From Ridgeia piscesae (lineage: Eukaryota > Annelida > Polychaeta > Sabellida > Siboglinidae): 64,000 nucleotides of DNA. Under the pieces are notes generated by a model. The model saw only the letters and a program-made list of their open reading frames with translations. It did no database searches and had not been told where the DNA came from. The position numbers and the translations under genes were made by a program. Shown piece by piece: positions 44,470 through 64,000 of this stretch (its first letter is position 1; each line of letters begins with the position of its first letter). The stretch is taken from positions 52,501 to 116,500 of the forward strand of contig JAODUO010000558.1 in assembly GCA_025642075.2 (NCBI GenBank), read 5' to 3'.

Positions 44470-47003
44470 AAGGACGAAAAAGCAAGACAGTTTCTTCAAT
44501 GACAGATGTTATTACATATTAACAATGAATAACACTGTACATTTAATAGCCTAGCTATACAATGGAAAATGAGACAATTCATTTTCTGACATTAATTTTT
44601 TTAAACGGTGTCATTGCAAGCGAAACACAACAGGTTCTTTTAGATAAATTTGTTGAAATTATGTAAGAAGTGTACAGATATTTTATACTATACATTCCAC
44701 AAGAGAACAAAATATGCCAGTTCATATTACCTGTAATTAACACAGATTTATGGGTGGTATATGAGAATTCCCTTTACAATATTATGGTCTGATCAGAATT
44801 TTTGCTATATGGTGGATTATCGAATCGACTATTCAGTACAACTTTATATGGATATAAACTGAATTTAAAGTCAGGAACACACCTTAACACAACACAAATG
44901 AAACAACACATCTTGCTCATCTCATAATGTATGTAGTTTTATGTATGCAGGTAGGTTTTATATTACATATTGTAGATGGTATAACTTTGTAGCAACTTCA
45001 GCAGTAAGTTGCTGGGCAGAGCTGGTCAAATCAAAGTCTTGACCATGTATATCTATTTTACTATGTTTGCCCTGTACATATCAGTTTCAATAAAAATACT
45101 GACCAGGTCAGAATCATTCCACACAACTCGTGTTGTTGTCATGCTAAGTCTCTCTCATATTTTAAAGAAAAAATGGACCAATAGGTCTTGCAATCATTTT
45201 TACATTTCAGGGCTATAAAGTTATAATGGAGGTAAAATTACGATATGGTTAGTGAAGATACACTTTGAAATAAAATATTCGAGACCATTTTGTATATGCA
45301 AATTTGTGTTGTTAAAAATATGCAAATTCACTTTACGAGGCCCTTTAGTACAACCCAATCAATAAATGTTAGTGCATAATAGCCATGCTCTAAGATACAT
45401 GTGTGCCAAATTATTAAAATCATAAATGTTTAAGATTTGGGAGCTTAGTGTCAGGTAGTTCAAGTTTCTACGAATTTACATAATTATTTCAATACCACTC
45501 TAGAAATGAACACACATAAGCAAGTTTGTTAAAAAGAAAAAATTGCATAATTCATTTTATCCTAATGCCCTTCACATATTTGTGTATATATGGGCGAGGT
45601 AATCATTTGAACATTTGAGAGAGAGTAGCGCTGTAGGTACAAATTTCAGAAAACCAAAACATTAAGGGCTACAAGCTACATGTGCTGTACCATGCCAAAA
45701 CAGGTGCAGAACTTCAGTTCATAAGAAAAAACAAAGAAAAACGTTTCACAAGGCTGGAGCAACATTTTATTACATGCAGAATCAAAATTTACGAATATAC
45801 ACTGAACCCCAAAGATTTTTTGAAATCTGAATACAACTGTGCATGATTCCAAAGGTGACTTCTAACTGATAGTGAACTTTATTTTCTGTTTCTATCAAAC
45901 CAAACTCATGTTTATATCAGTAATACACATTATTCCAGTTAAACATTCACCATATGACACCAAAGAAGTAACAAAACATTCAAAGAAATTCTGTTTAGCT
46001 CGTAATATTTTCTTAACCCTATTTCCACCAATCAGTGGCCACCATTCTAAATCCATGTAGATTGTAACAAAATGGCAGACGTTAGAAATACAAACACCAA
46101 GCTGGAGAAATGCTTTGGATGTTTCCACAACTTGGAAATTCTGTTTGAATAGAAAAAGAAACGTGAGTATTTTCCAGTTACAAAGCATCCTGCAGTGATG
46201 CCAATTCAACAGATGCAAGTAAACAGACCAGCTTGTAATACAAGGTCAAATTGTGTTTTACACATCTAACACAACCACATTTGTGACCTTTGACAGATGA
46301 GCTAAGTTGCTATTGCCAGCGAAGGTTATTGGCAGAATGGGTACTCGTAGAAACGGGAACACTTGAAATGGTTTAGTTTGATAATCTGACCCCAGCACTA
46401 CTCATGACAGAATCAAAGGTGACAATTGTGCCCAACACTAGCCATGGCTCTGAATCAAAGGAGACAATTGTGCCCAACATGTCTCACGACATCTTTGTAA
46501 TGGCTGCCTGCAAGTCTGCAGTCTGTGGCCGACATTAGAAGTCTTGACAATATCACCTCCAAAGACCAGCAAACGGCACAGAAGAGCGAACCAGTCTGGG
46601 TAATTTAAAAACAAAACTACGCAGAAAGCCATGAATGGAGACCTTGTGAACCAGCACAAAACCGGAACCGTTTGGTAAGTATATTACTCCAAATCACGTC
46701 CGCACTGAAAAGACACCATGAACGGACGAAGTACAGGAACAGTTTTCTCGGCGTAACAAATACAAACGGCAAAATCGGACAACGAAGGCGGGTTTATGAT
46801 GTACATGCAGCCGTAATTCTGACAGTCTGACACACACCGTATAACTACAGTGCGGGAGTAGCAATGAGCTTATATAATTCCTACAGTTCATTAAACAGGA
46901 CACTGTCAGTTGCTGTCCATAGACCACGAGGTCGGCCACACCGTTCTTTCACTGGTGACGATGCGCTGGTTCGTACAACTTCCACCAGGCGACGCCACGG
47001 TCT
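44470..47003. other. Region between convergent tetraspanin C and PRMT1
   Basis: Most likely the two 3' UTRs. AATAAA at 45089-45094 on the plus strand follows tetraspanin C. TTTATT at 45766-45771 is AATAAA on the minus strand and follows PRMT1. No convincing coding exon was seen between them. Confidence 0.5.
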
Positions 47004-54650
<7,647 letters not shown>

Positions 54651-55319
54651 GCTTCCGTTTAAAAATCACATGGATAACGACGACGTCACTAGGTTTCGTG
54701 CAGGTGCTCGGAGCCCACAAACCGATGACGTCGGGTACATGCTGCTAGTACGGACTACTCGGTCGTGTTGGGAGGGTTCGTTGTACTGGAGCTATTGTTT
54801 ATTGCTCGGGTGAGTACTCTTCACTTTTGCAAATAGATTGCTTTGGACAATAGCTGGAACGCGTTAGGAATACTTCGTTAATAGGTCATTGCTATTTTCT
54901 TATAAGAGTTTTCGTTTTCTGCTAATTTGTCATGGAACCCATTCAGCTGCTGCTGACATGCAGTCAAGCAGTGGCACTGCGCACACTGACACTGACAGTG
55001 AGTGTGACGGCCGTAAGTAACCGCGGGCAAGCACGATAGCAACTGGCACCGTTAAGACAGTGACACTGACACTGACAGTGGAGTAGTCTTTCGAATCTGA
55101 CGCTGTCATCGTGTTGGGTGCATGAGCCCACGTTCTTAATCTACTTTCTAGTTTAGTACTAGTAACGCTTCGCAACGCCGACAGTCCGACCAATGGCAAT
55201 GCCAATGGTGAGGTCCGAGGATCATTAGGAAACCCAGCTTACCCATGACACGTGCAGGGCTAGTGAATTACCGATACATTCACACGACACAGACAGGTTC
55301 CATACAACTTGCATTCACA

Positions 55320-55355
<36 letters not shown>

Positions 55356-57744
55356 CACACAGGTGACATGTTTACCGTGATAGATTATAGAGACAACTAC
55401 TGGCTGAATCCATCAATAAGCTTTTGCACAAGTTGCAAATGATTTTTTTAAAATAAAAAATATGGATGTCATCAATATTACTTTTAGTTCATGCTGTAGC
55501 CTTAGGCTTTTGTAGAATTAAGCTTAAAGCGGTACAAAGATTTTTTTTATTTGTTATAATTGGTAAGTTATTAGTATTCAGCAGCAATGCTAACTACACC
55601 AGATCCATACATTTTGTCTCCCTGTCCTGTGCAATCTGCATTGTAACATTCATTTATCTGTTAGCAAACTAGCTGTCTACACCCGATAGATACTGTACTG
55701 ACAACCAAGCCAAGAGAGAGCTTAGTTTATATTCAGTCGGTGGGACTGTCTGGCACATTTAGGAGAAATCAAGGATACCAGTACCGGATAGATCTGTCTG
55801 CGAATGCTTCATTCAGCAAGATAAAGAATACGTTGCTGAGTGGGGTGTACTGTATAGGTCTATGAATGTCAGACAGTGACATTTCTGTGTGTAAGGTGTA
55901 TTTGTTGAGTCATATTGCACAAATTTGTGTAAAATGTTCTGTCACACCGTGAAGTGAGACAATTTTCATGTTCCAATATATCATTGACCGTTTGTGGCAG
56001 CTGTATACCTGGGTGTTTAAGTAATATTTGGAGAAACAAAACATAGTTTCTTCACATTGCAGAGACATGTACAGTGAATTAGAAAATGTAAGTGAGTATT
56101 AAGGTTATCTTTTAGATCACATAATAAACTGTTTGTATAATGTGTGATGATTTTCATTGAGGCGCCCTGTCTTACACACGGTCACCTGGGAACAGTAAAC
56201 TATGGACTGTGTGCTTAATAGAATCACCTTTGGACCAATCTGATTCTTCTAGCTGATTCGTGTTATGTTAGCGGCACATTTTAAAACAGCAGGAATATCC
56301 TGGTGATCCCTTGGTTTTGCTGCAGTTAATTTGATAGGAAAAATTGTTGCAAAAAAATGGAACCTGTATTATATTTAATAAAAGTTATGCAAATTAATTG
56401 TTTGAAAAGTAGTTTCGAGTAAAAAATAGACAGCGATATTGCATTGTAGTGAAGACATCCTAACAGTTGCTGTAGTCATGATAATGATCTAATGGTAGGT
56501 ACATAACATTGTGTTTCATATACATAACTCATCATGTAAATGTTGGACCATGTTTGTACCTTTGGGCAATTTACATAACACACTGACTCAATCACAGTCA
56601 CTTCCTGCTGTGTGTTATAGAGAACTGAGCTATCTGGTTACTCTGCTTGTGTATACATATTTATCTCCTGGGGTTTATATCTGTGCTTACTGATGTGTCT
56701 GGAGTGGCTTAATTCCTGGGTCCTGCACTACTGTGCGTGCGTGTGTGCGTGCGTGTGTGCGTGCGTGCATGCGTGCGTGCTTAAGTGGGCACTGTGACTA
56801 GAAGTTCAGTGTACTGTATCTAGGGTCTGACATATAAGTGGTCTATCAGACTTGCTGTAAGCGTATTTATAATTTGAAAGTGGTGGAGTGCTTGTTGTCA
56901 ATTTTGGGCCTCGAGCTATGAAAGCTTGTCCATGTTAGGCATAATTTTATCAAGACATTGTTTTTATGAAATAAGTTTGATATTTTAAATAATACAAAAT
57001 GATGGCCGTAGTCTAATGGCCCCACCTCAAAAATATCAATGGTCACTGCTTGTGACTGTGTGTGTTTGAGACTGAGTCATTTCCTGTAACCACATGTGAG
57101 GTGTATTGATATCACCACCATAAGATGCACTGAGCAAGCTAACACCTAACCTTGCAGCTTAGGCCAGTCTACAGGGTAACACTGACCTGTGTCCACTGTT
57201 CTCTGCTGGAGTCTATCCTGCCCCAGCATGTGGCTCCTACAGACTTCCAGCTACAGGGGACATGGCTGATAAACTAAAATGGTACTTTCACTTGCTCTGG
57301 CCGCCTTAATCACCACTGACCCTTTGGGCTGGTCACTCAGAGCCCCCTTAATGAGACCACATTTGTCACTACACTAAACATTGCTGCCATTCATTTGTCC
57401 TGACTTATTGGCTTACCCCCCTGTGGCGTAACAAACCAGGGACATCCAGATTATTTATGACTTAGTTAACATCAGTCAGTCTACACTACCTAGCTTCTAT
57501 GAGGAGAGACTGAGCTAATCTCTCAAAGTATTTATGACACCAGACAAAACACCACACAGCAGAGAAAGTGATCCATCATGGATGCACTACTAATATAATA
57601 AAAATTATTAGTTAACACACCAAAGGCTTAATGTTATTGTTAACTAATGACTGGGCTTAATGTTCTAATTACTGATAAGCGTTAACTGATAAGCATAATG
57701 ACAGTGCCTGTAATACTGGAAGTTGACTAACCATGTTACATTAT
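54651..57744. other. Unassigned region upstream of PRMT1
   Basis: GACACTGACACTGACAGTG repeats near 54980-55082, an (ACGC)n tract at 55318-55357 and a GTGCGT tract near 56735-56780. No coding exon recognised on either strand. Confidence 0.5.
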
Positions 57745-58090
57745 GTGGTAACGCAGAGGGCAGTGGCTTAGCAGTAGAGCTTCAGACTCTTGACTAAAAG
57801 GACCCGCGTTCAAATCCTGTGCTGTGGTGTTAAAACCGTGAGCAATTTTTTTCACTCTACATTGCTCCAATTCACTCAGCTGTATAAGTGAGTACCTAGT
57901 TATAGACAATGGTGGATAAAACTGGATATGTGTACGAGCAGCCTTCACGCATTAATTGTAGCATCTGGCTGGATAGTTCCCAGAGAAGCTGAGATGGTAT
58001 TTGATTGAACAGGTCTGCTGGGGAAGTAAAATGAAAGCACTTTGAACGGTCCTGAGGATTTGGTACTACGCTATACAAGAGCTTACCTTT
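57745..58090 (+). mobile_element. tRNA-derived SINE
   Basis: TGGCTTAGCAGTAGAGC at about 57764 fits a Pol III A box, and GCGTTCAAATCC at about 57807 fits a B box. After the head come TGTATAAGTGAGTACCTAG and the block CAGCCTTCACGCATTAATTG TA (57939-57960), shared with the copy at 48150-48390. The end is near TATACAAGAGCTTACC. Confidence 0.75.
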
Positions 58091-58849
58091 AACTGTAACA
58101 GCTTCATGTGGTATTTATTAAAGAGTAAAAGTGACCATTCTGTGATTGAATACTGGTATATTTTTTACAGTCAGTGCTGTGTGGTTGAATGCTCGCAGAC
58201 ATTTATTTAGTTTAACAGTAACATAATTTACAGTTCAGATAAGCGGAAAAAGAAACACGTATATAATTCAGAGTTTGGTGGTACCGAACAGATAAAAAAT
58301 TCTTGTAAGTACATGTTTTATGACTTGTGTATTCTGTGTTTTACATAAAAATAATTATTCTGGTGTTGTTATTCACTCGATACATTGGCAGTGACTGGAT
58401 GTGGTGGTCCTGTAAGTTGTAGCTCACTCATAAGTCATTAGACTCATTCACCTTGCTTCACTCGCAATCTGCGGTGTATCTAATGCCCACCAGGATGTTT
58501 GACCGTGCTGACCCATCTTTTTGTGTTCTGTTCATGACATCAGTTATAGGTCAGCCTGTGTCAGATTTAGATAAGTGGTCAACAGTTGGAGATAACAGTT
58601 GAACAGTGTCGTTTATTGAGTAAGAACATAATTTCCTGCTATGCTTCGGGGCTGGGTTAGTCTGACTTGCTCTCAACACTTGAGGCTTCCTGCAATTTAT
58701 GCCCACATTTTGGCCCAGTTTTCTTTAAATGCTTATTTTAATAAATTAGATGTGTTAAAATAAACACATTTTGTACTTTTAAAAGTATATTATTTTAGTC
58801 TTACTGCATCATGCGCACTTGGATTAAATCCACTTAGTGATCAAGTCAA

Positions 58850-59536
58850 CTCACAGTCGGTGTTTGTACTCAAACTGGTCTCTTGGTGTTTGTACTCAAA
58901 CTGGTCTGTCAGTTTTTGAACTCAAACTGGTCTCTTGGTTTTTGTACTCAAGCTGGTCTGTCGGTGTTTGTACTCAAACTGGTCGATCAGTGTTTGAACT
59001 CAAACCGGTCTGTCAGTGTTTGAACTCAAACTGGTCTGTCGGTGTTTGAACTCAAACCGGTCTGTCGGTGTTTGAACTCAAACCGGTCTGTCAGTGTTTG
59101 AACTCAAACTGGTCTGTCAGTGTTTGAATCAAACTGGTCTGTCGGTGTTTGAGATCAAACTGGTCTGTCCGTGTTTGAACTCAAACTGGTCTGTCGGTGT
59201 TTGTACTCAAACTGGTCTGTCAGTGTTTGAACTCAAACCGGTCTGTCAGTGTTTGAACTCAAACTGGTCTGTCGGTGTTTGAACTCAAACCGGTCTGTCA
59301 GTGTTTGAACTCAAACTGGTCTGTCGGTGTTTGAACTCAAACCGGTCTGTCAGTGTTTGAACTTAAACTGGTCTGTCGGTGTTTGAACTCAAACCGGTCT
59401 GTCAGTGTTTGAACTTAAACTGGTCTGTCGGTGTTTGAACTTAAACCGGTCTGTCAATGTTTGAACTCAAACTGGTCTGTCAGTGTTTGAACTTAAACTG
59501 GTCTGTCAGTGTTTGAACTCAAACTGGTCTGTCAGT
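58850..59536 (+). repeat. 26-nt minisatellite (GGTCTGTCAGTGTTTGAACTCAAACT)n
   Basis: About 26 units with CAGTG/CGGTG, GAACTC/GTACTC and AAACTGG/AAACCGG variants. The later part alternates between two unit types, which suggests a 52-nt higher-order repeat. Confidence 0.95.
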
Positions 59537-60603
59537 CAAGCAAATTTCATGATTACACAACTTGAACATTTTAGTGGCTGGTCTGTCAGTATTGTGGAGT
59601 ATGTGTGAAGAAGTTCTTTTAGCAGTTTAGAGGACTAGTTCTGCACCATAAGAATTTAACTTTTGTATTGATATATCACCTTTAAGAAGTAGGTGTTTGA
59701 ATGCTGTTTTTAGAAATGCTACATACCTATTTAGTTTCCTGTGCACTGATTGTGTATAATTGTGTACACAGATCTGTGTATCAGAGGATGGGTCCATGTT
59801 TGTTTACTTGAAATCCGCTAACGACAAAGATAAGTAGCGAGACAATATGTTATTCTGTCTGCCACACGCATTGACAACAACTGTAGTAATTAGCATATTG
59901 TGAAAGTTCACAGCAGTTATATATCTATTATACAGTTGTGTTCAATGAACATGCAAATGTGTGGGTGTGTACTTTTGGTGGTGGTGAAGCTTACAGTAGG
60001 AAAGTATACATTCACTCACTGAGGTCAGGGTGGTTTAGACAGGTAGTTAAACACCCTGAGGGTTCTACCAGATACACCCGCCCACACAGATACCCAGGTG
60101 TACCGGTGGGTGGGTGGCAGTGGGTGGGGGGCCATTCAGCATACAGCCCTCTCTTGTGGCAAAGAGTGGAGTGTTACTTCCCCTTGTATAAAGTGTACGA
60201 TAAACACGACATTTGTGCACGTAGCTCTTGTTCCATAGTCATAGCGAACCACAGGAACTTGATCTTGAAGGCAGACAGAAACTGGAAGAGTTTTTGATGG
60301 GATGTTCTCGTCCCTTGAGTTGCATTCACCCATGGGGCATTCACCAGACTGACATCTGCAGTGATGTTGACAAGAATAGCAGAATCACATGCATGGTATA
60401 CTCCTAGTCTCCCAGATTATCACAGCTATGCCACTGTTGCTTGCTTGAAGGCGTCACCATAGCACACCAGGAAGGTAGAAAACCTTTCTCACTAACACAA
60501 ATTCATGTTGTCAAACCACAGGTTGTATTGTGAGTGATTTAGCTCTACAAACTAACACGATTCCTGTATTTCTGATTTTTTTTACTTTACTCTTATCGGT
60601 AAT

Positions 60604-60972
60604 GCTCTGTCTCTCTGTCTCTCCGTCTCTCCGTCTGTCAATCTGTCCATCTCTCCGTCTGTCCATCTCTCCGTCTGTCCATCTCTCCGTCTGTCTGCCT
60701 GTCTGTCTCTCCTCCCTCTCTATCTCCCCTGTCTCCTCTCTCCTCTCCTCTCCTCTCTCCTCTCCTCTCCTCTCCTCTCCTCTCCTCTCCTCTCCCTCCT
60801 CTCTCCTCTCCTCTCTCTCCTCTCCTCTCCTCTCCTCTCCTCTCCTCTCCTCTCCTCTCCTCTCCTCTCCTCTCCTCTCCTCTCCTCTCCTCTCCTCTCC
60901 TCTCCTCTCCTCTCCTCTCCTCTCCTCTCCTCTCCTCTCCTCTCTTCTCCTCTCTCTCTCTCTCTCTCTCTC
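60604..60972. repeat. Pyrimidine tract (CTGTC)/(CTCCT)n
   Basis: CCGTCTGT units, then about 50 CTCCT pentamers with breaks, then (CT)n. The long Ser/Leu and Glu/Arg frames are by-products. Confidence 0.97.
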
Positions 60973-61182
60973 CTGCGATGGTTGTATATTCTTGGCCATT
61001 TGCATCTGATCTCCCAAGGTCTTGTTTTACGGTATTGTGCAATCTTTTTTTGTCATCTTCTGCCCCTTTTCTCCAGTTCTGTGTTAGCGTACATTCTATC
61101 ATTCACACGAAACATATTTTGATTAACACTTTACCCATCCATACAGATGTCTCACATTTCCCTGCATAATTTTTTAATACCC

Positions 61183-61316
61183 ATGGTAGAAGTTATTTGT
61201 GGGTGTAATCACATCCCAATTGAGCAGTTCAGATTCAGGGCCATAAAACAACAGACTGTGCAGACAGCTGTAGCCAGGCTGCTGCAGGGCCACAGTCTGG
61301 CAGAGGAAGCAGGCAG
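61183..61316 (+). CDS. Weak candidate first exon
   Basis: ATG at 61183 opens a frame reading MVEVICGCNHIPIEQFRFRA, then TAVARLLQGHSLAEEAG, ending at the strong donor GGCAG/GTAATT in phase 2. The helix-rich reading looks protein-like. The minus strand here is also open and has a good acceptor (TTCCTCTGCCAG), so the strand is not certain. No partner exon was found. Confidence 0.2.
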
Positions 61317-62712
61317 GTAATTGTTGTGTTTGTTTAATGGCCACTTGCCAGAATGTTAACCCAAATAGTTAGGGCCATATGAGTTGTGTCTGTGAGAACA
61401 ATTGGAGACCCCGGGTCCACAGCAGACGGTTTGTAGAACATTCAGGAAAAAACACTGTGGTCTGTGACCTAGGCTGTGCATACTATGTACTGCATAGTGT
61501 CCATAGGGTGTGTGTTATTAGTGTGGTGTCATTCATGCTGTGGTTGCTGTGAAACTTGCCAGTTCTCGGTGTCATTTCTGCTGACAACTTGTCTAGAACT
61601 TGTCCAAGAACTGTGTGGGTTAATTGGGAAGTTACAATATTCATGTCAGCTATTCCAAGGACGGCAGGGAGAGATGTCCGTCACTAAAGCTACCCAAATT
61701 GTAGTGATATTGTTATACAGCTTGCTTCTAAATTCCTAATCAGATTTGAATTATTTATTTAAAATACCATAACTAACTCTTTAAATCAGCTAAATGTTTC
61801 TATTCAGTCAACAGTTCCATGGGGAAAAATACAGCTGAAATATGTAAATATATACATGTAGAACGAGTGAACGTTTCATCCATTTCAAAGCCTATTAGGA
61901 GAGGTAAACCAGTTGGTGTCACAATTGATTACCTGAATGTTTGAAGATTCCTTAAAGAGACAATATGTCAAGAATAAGTAATGTTTTGATCAGATATCCA
62001 TGAGTGACTTCCATGACATAAACATTGTGACTTCTATGACAAGTAAACTGACTCTATGCGAATGGGCCACATAACACAAAATGGTAATTTTTTATTCTTA
62101 TTTATTTGACATAAAAAACAAGCAATACTATACAAATAAAGTCCAAAGTACAATTTGATGTTGACATTTTCTCAAGATATTCACAGTTCAAAATCCTGTG
62201 TATTTTTATGATGTAAACAGATGATAAAATGTTGCACGAATTACAATGAAACATATGGTGGAGGTTTGTTTGTGTGATTATTTGAAAATGCAGTTATGAC
62301 CTCAGATAAACTCAGTGCTGCTGTAATCTAAACTGTAGTTAGCTGCACTGGTTGACAGGTCGCAGTGAAATACATCACCTAATCTTGATGCACTGGCAGG
62401 ATAATAAACGAATGGATAAACTATTCCGCAGATTTTTTATAAGTTTCCATACATTTCTGATCAGAAAACAAGTCTAAGAAGGAAGAAACATACACCACCT
62501 GGGATGACAGTATTCCCATTTCTTGCACCCTCCTCTCCGGCTCTACTGAGTAGCAACCCTCTGTTACACGAGCCAAATGCCAGGTCCATCTTTTGTTCCA
62601 CCCAAACTGTACTAGATATGAAAAAATGACTGATTTATACACATATACATATATTTATTCATAAATGTCTACACTGGTGTTGCAGTCAGTCCGACCGACA
62701 CACTTACAGGGT

Positions 62713-62860
62713 GAAACGTGTTAACACCTGTCTCTGTGAAGGTTTAAACCCACCTTCCCTCTACGTGTTAACACCTGTCTCTGTGAAGGTTTAAACACAC
62801 CTTTCCTCTATGTGTTAACACCTCTGTGAAGGTTTAAACACACCTTCCCTCTACGTGAAG
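62713..62860 (+). repeat. About 46-nt tandem repeat, three copies
   Basis: GTGTTAACACCTGTCTCTGT plus GAAGGTTTAAAC and CACCTTCCCTCTA; the third copy has lost a few bases. Confidence 0.9.
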
Positions 62861-63214
62861 TTCCTGTGGTTTGCCACTCAGCCTAGAATGTGCCTAGAAT
62901 ATTTGCTCACGAGTAGACCTCTGTTCACGACCCAAAAGCCAGGTCCATCTTGTTTCCCCCCAACTGCTAGTAGAAAAATTGACATCACCAAATGTCTGCA
63001 CTCATTGACATGTTATGGTTAATTGGGTGATTTGTTGAATATAATCAAGCACACTGACTTGTGTTAAAAGTTTATTTTTAAAGAGAAGTAAATGTGAGAA
63101 ATTTATTTTAAAACGCCACGGCATTGCTTTAGAAATGTACCAGTTTGCATTATGACAAAAATTTTGTTTCGAGTACTTTTTATTCACTGACTAGCAGTTT
63201 ATTAATAAAACATT

Positions 63215-63466
63215 TAATGTGGCATGCAAGAATTAACATGTTAAAACGTTAGAATATGACATGCAAGAATTAAACTGTTAAAATGTTAGAAGGTGACATG
63301 CAAGAATTAACATGTTAAAACGTTAGAATGTGTCATGCAAGAATTAACATGTTAAATAACACGTTAAAATGTTAGAATGTGTCATGCAAGAATTAACATG
63401 TTAAATAACATATTAAAACGTTAGAATGTGGCATGCAAGAATTACCATGTTAAAACGTTAGAACGT
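63215..63466 (+). repeat. About 38-nt tandem repeat (GCAAGAATTAACATGTTAAA...)n
   Basis: Six to seven units of CATGCAAGAATTAACATGTT plus AAAACGTTAGAATGTG, some with an extra AATAACACGTT. Confidence 0.93.
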
Positions 63467-63731
63467 ACACATGTGCTGCTGTTTTTTACCCTATACATCG
63501 ATTAATAATCCAGACATTCCATCAACTGGTGGCCACATCCAGCCATGAATTGATCTCCAGTTGATTAAATGGCAACCTAATCACCATGTGTATGAATAAA
63601 ACCAATTCCATCCCCCAACAGCCACAGGCAGTTTGATATCACAAAGCAGCCGCAATAAAATAGGCTTGGTTGATATCACAAAGCAGAGTTGTGTCTGGAA
63701 AGAGCTGTGCCTTGTGCTGTGTGTGTGGTAC

Positions 63732-63844
63732 AGGGGCCTAGGCTGGGACATTGCTGCTTGGACAGGAGGGAGCTGATGGCGGGAGACAGGCTCAAGAATG
63801 TCGTATTGATCCGCCACTTCTAGTAGCTGCTCTAGTGTTGACAT
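63732..63844 (-). CDS. Candidate first coding exon, possible Sin3-interaction helix
   Basis: ATG at 63844 reads MSTLEQLLEVADQYDILEPV, then a Gln/Pro-rich part (HQLPPVQAAMSQPRP). The frame stays open to 63581; a possible donor is CCCCT/GTACCA at 63731. LEQLLEVA resembles the amphipathic Sin3-interaction helix at the start of MXD/MNT repressors (LLEAA pattern), but a short helix match is weak evidence. No bHLH exon is in the window, since downstream exons on this strand would lie at lower coordinates, where none was found. Confidence 0.25.
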
Positions 63845-64000
63845 CGGATGACGTACTCGCTTACACGCATTCACACGACACGGAGCAACAGTCCAAGATG
63901 TCAGAACTTTATCACTGTTATAGTGGCACCATGATCTAAAGATTATAATGATGACATTTTTACTAAATACTTTTATTATATTTATTAGTGCTATTTATTC

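Larger units (their letters stand above)
58091..63731. other. Unassigned, repeat-rich region
   Basis: Holds the 26-nt minisatellite, a CTCCT tract, two short tandem repeats near 62700-63470 and one weak exon candidate. The 119-codon frame at 59938-60297 has no family resemblance. CCAGGTCCATCTT(T)TGTT occurs twice, near 62580 and 62941. Confidence 0.5.

Noticed and set aside
45895..46218. 107-codon minus-strand frame downstream of PRMT1
   Set aside because: Lies in the probable PRMT1 3' UTR and has no family resemblance.
54930..55205. 91-codon minus-strand frame upstream of PRMT1
   Set aside because: Composed largely of GACACTGACACTGACAGTG-type repeats; no conserved features.
59938..60297. 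119-codon plus-strand frame
   Set aside because: No recognisable domain, no splice context, low G+C contrast and an uninformative composition; treated as chance.
60511..61102. Glu/Arg-rich and Ser/Leu-rich frames up to 168 codons
   Set aside because: Translations of the CTCCT tract.

Overview
The window is nuclear DNA from an animal. Genes are split into short exons with GT-AG introns, there are no operons, and microsatellites and minisatellites are abundant. The protein families (tetraspanins, a type I protein arginine methyltransferase), the tRNA-derived SINEs and the non-LTR retrotransposon tails suggest an invertebrate. A lophotrochozoan, perhaps a mollusc, is my guess; nothing here proves the species. 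All splice sites were called by eye from reading frame, phase, GT/AG and agreement between paralogues.

Layout. 1-4031 (+): the last five coding exons of a gene I do not recognise. 4040-7600: a perfect 51-bp inverted repeat, two minisatellites, AT repeats and unassigned sequence. 7627-15295 (+): tetraspanin A, 8 coding exons, 271 aa. 15296-18472: unassigned DNA with a tRNA-like repeat and a LINE tail. 18473-28166, perhaps to 28911 (-): tetraspanin B, 8 or 9 coding exons, 331 aa or about 373 aa. 28912-37257: repeat-rich DNA between two divergent genes. 37258-44469 (+): tetraspanin C, 8 coding exons, 298 aa. 47004-54650 (-): a PRMT1-type protein arginine methyltransferase, convergent with tetraspanin C and seemingly missing most of one internal exon. 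54651-64000: mostly unassigned and repetitive, with one SINE and two weak exon candidates.

The three tetraspanins are paralogues. Their introns sit at the same places with the same phases (0,0,0,0,1,0,0), and coding exons 2, 3, 4 and 7 are exactly 192, 75, 117 and 84 nt in all three. The order is +, -, +, which fits local duplication with one inversion. All have CCA where most tetraspanins have CCG, followed by PESCC, a single Cys and GC in the large loop. They should be four-pass membrane scaffolds. PRMT1 is a separate nuclear/cytoplasmic methyltransferase and need not share a function with them.

The most unusual material is non-coding. Several intronic minisatellites abut or include splice sites. 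In tetraspanin A, a 38-nt array repeats the acceptor of exon 7 and supplies two cryptic in-frame acceptors. In PRMT1, a 41-nt array repeats an acceptor plus the first codons of an exon, and each copy carries a stop. In tetraspanin C, about 36 copies of a C/T-rich CAG motif follow the exon 7 donor.
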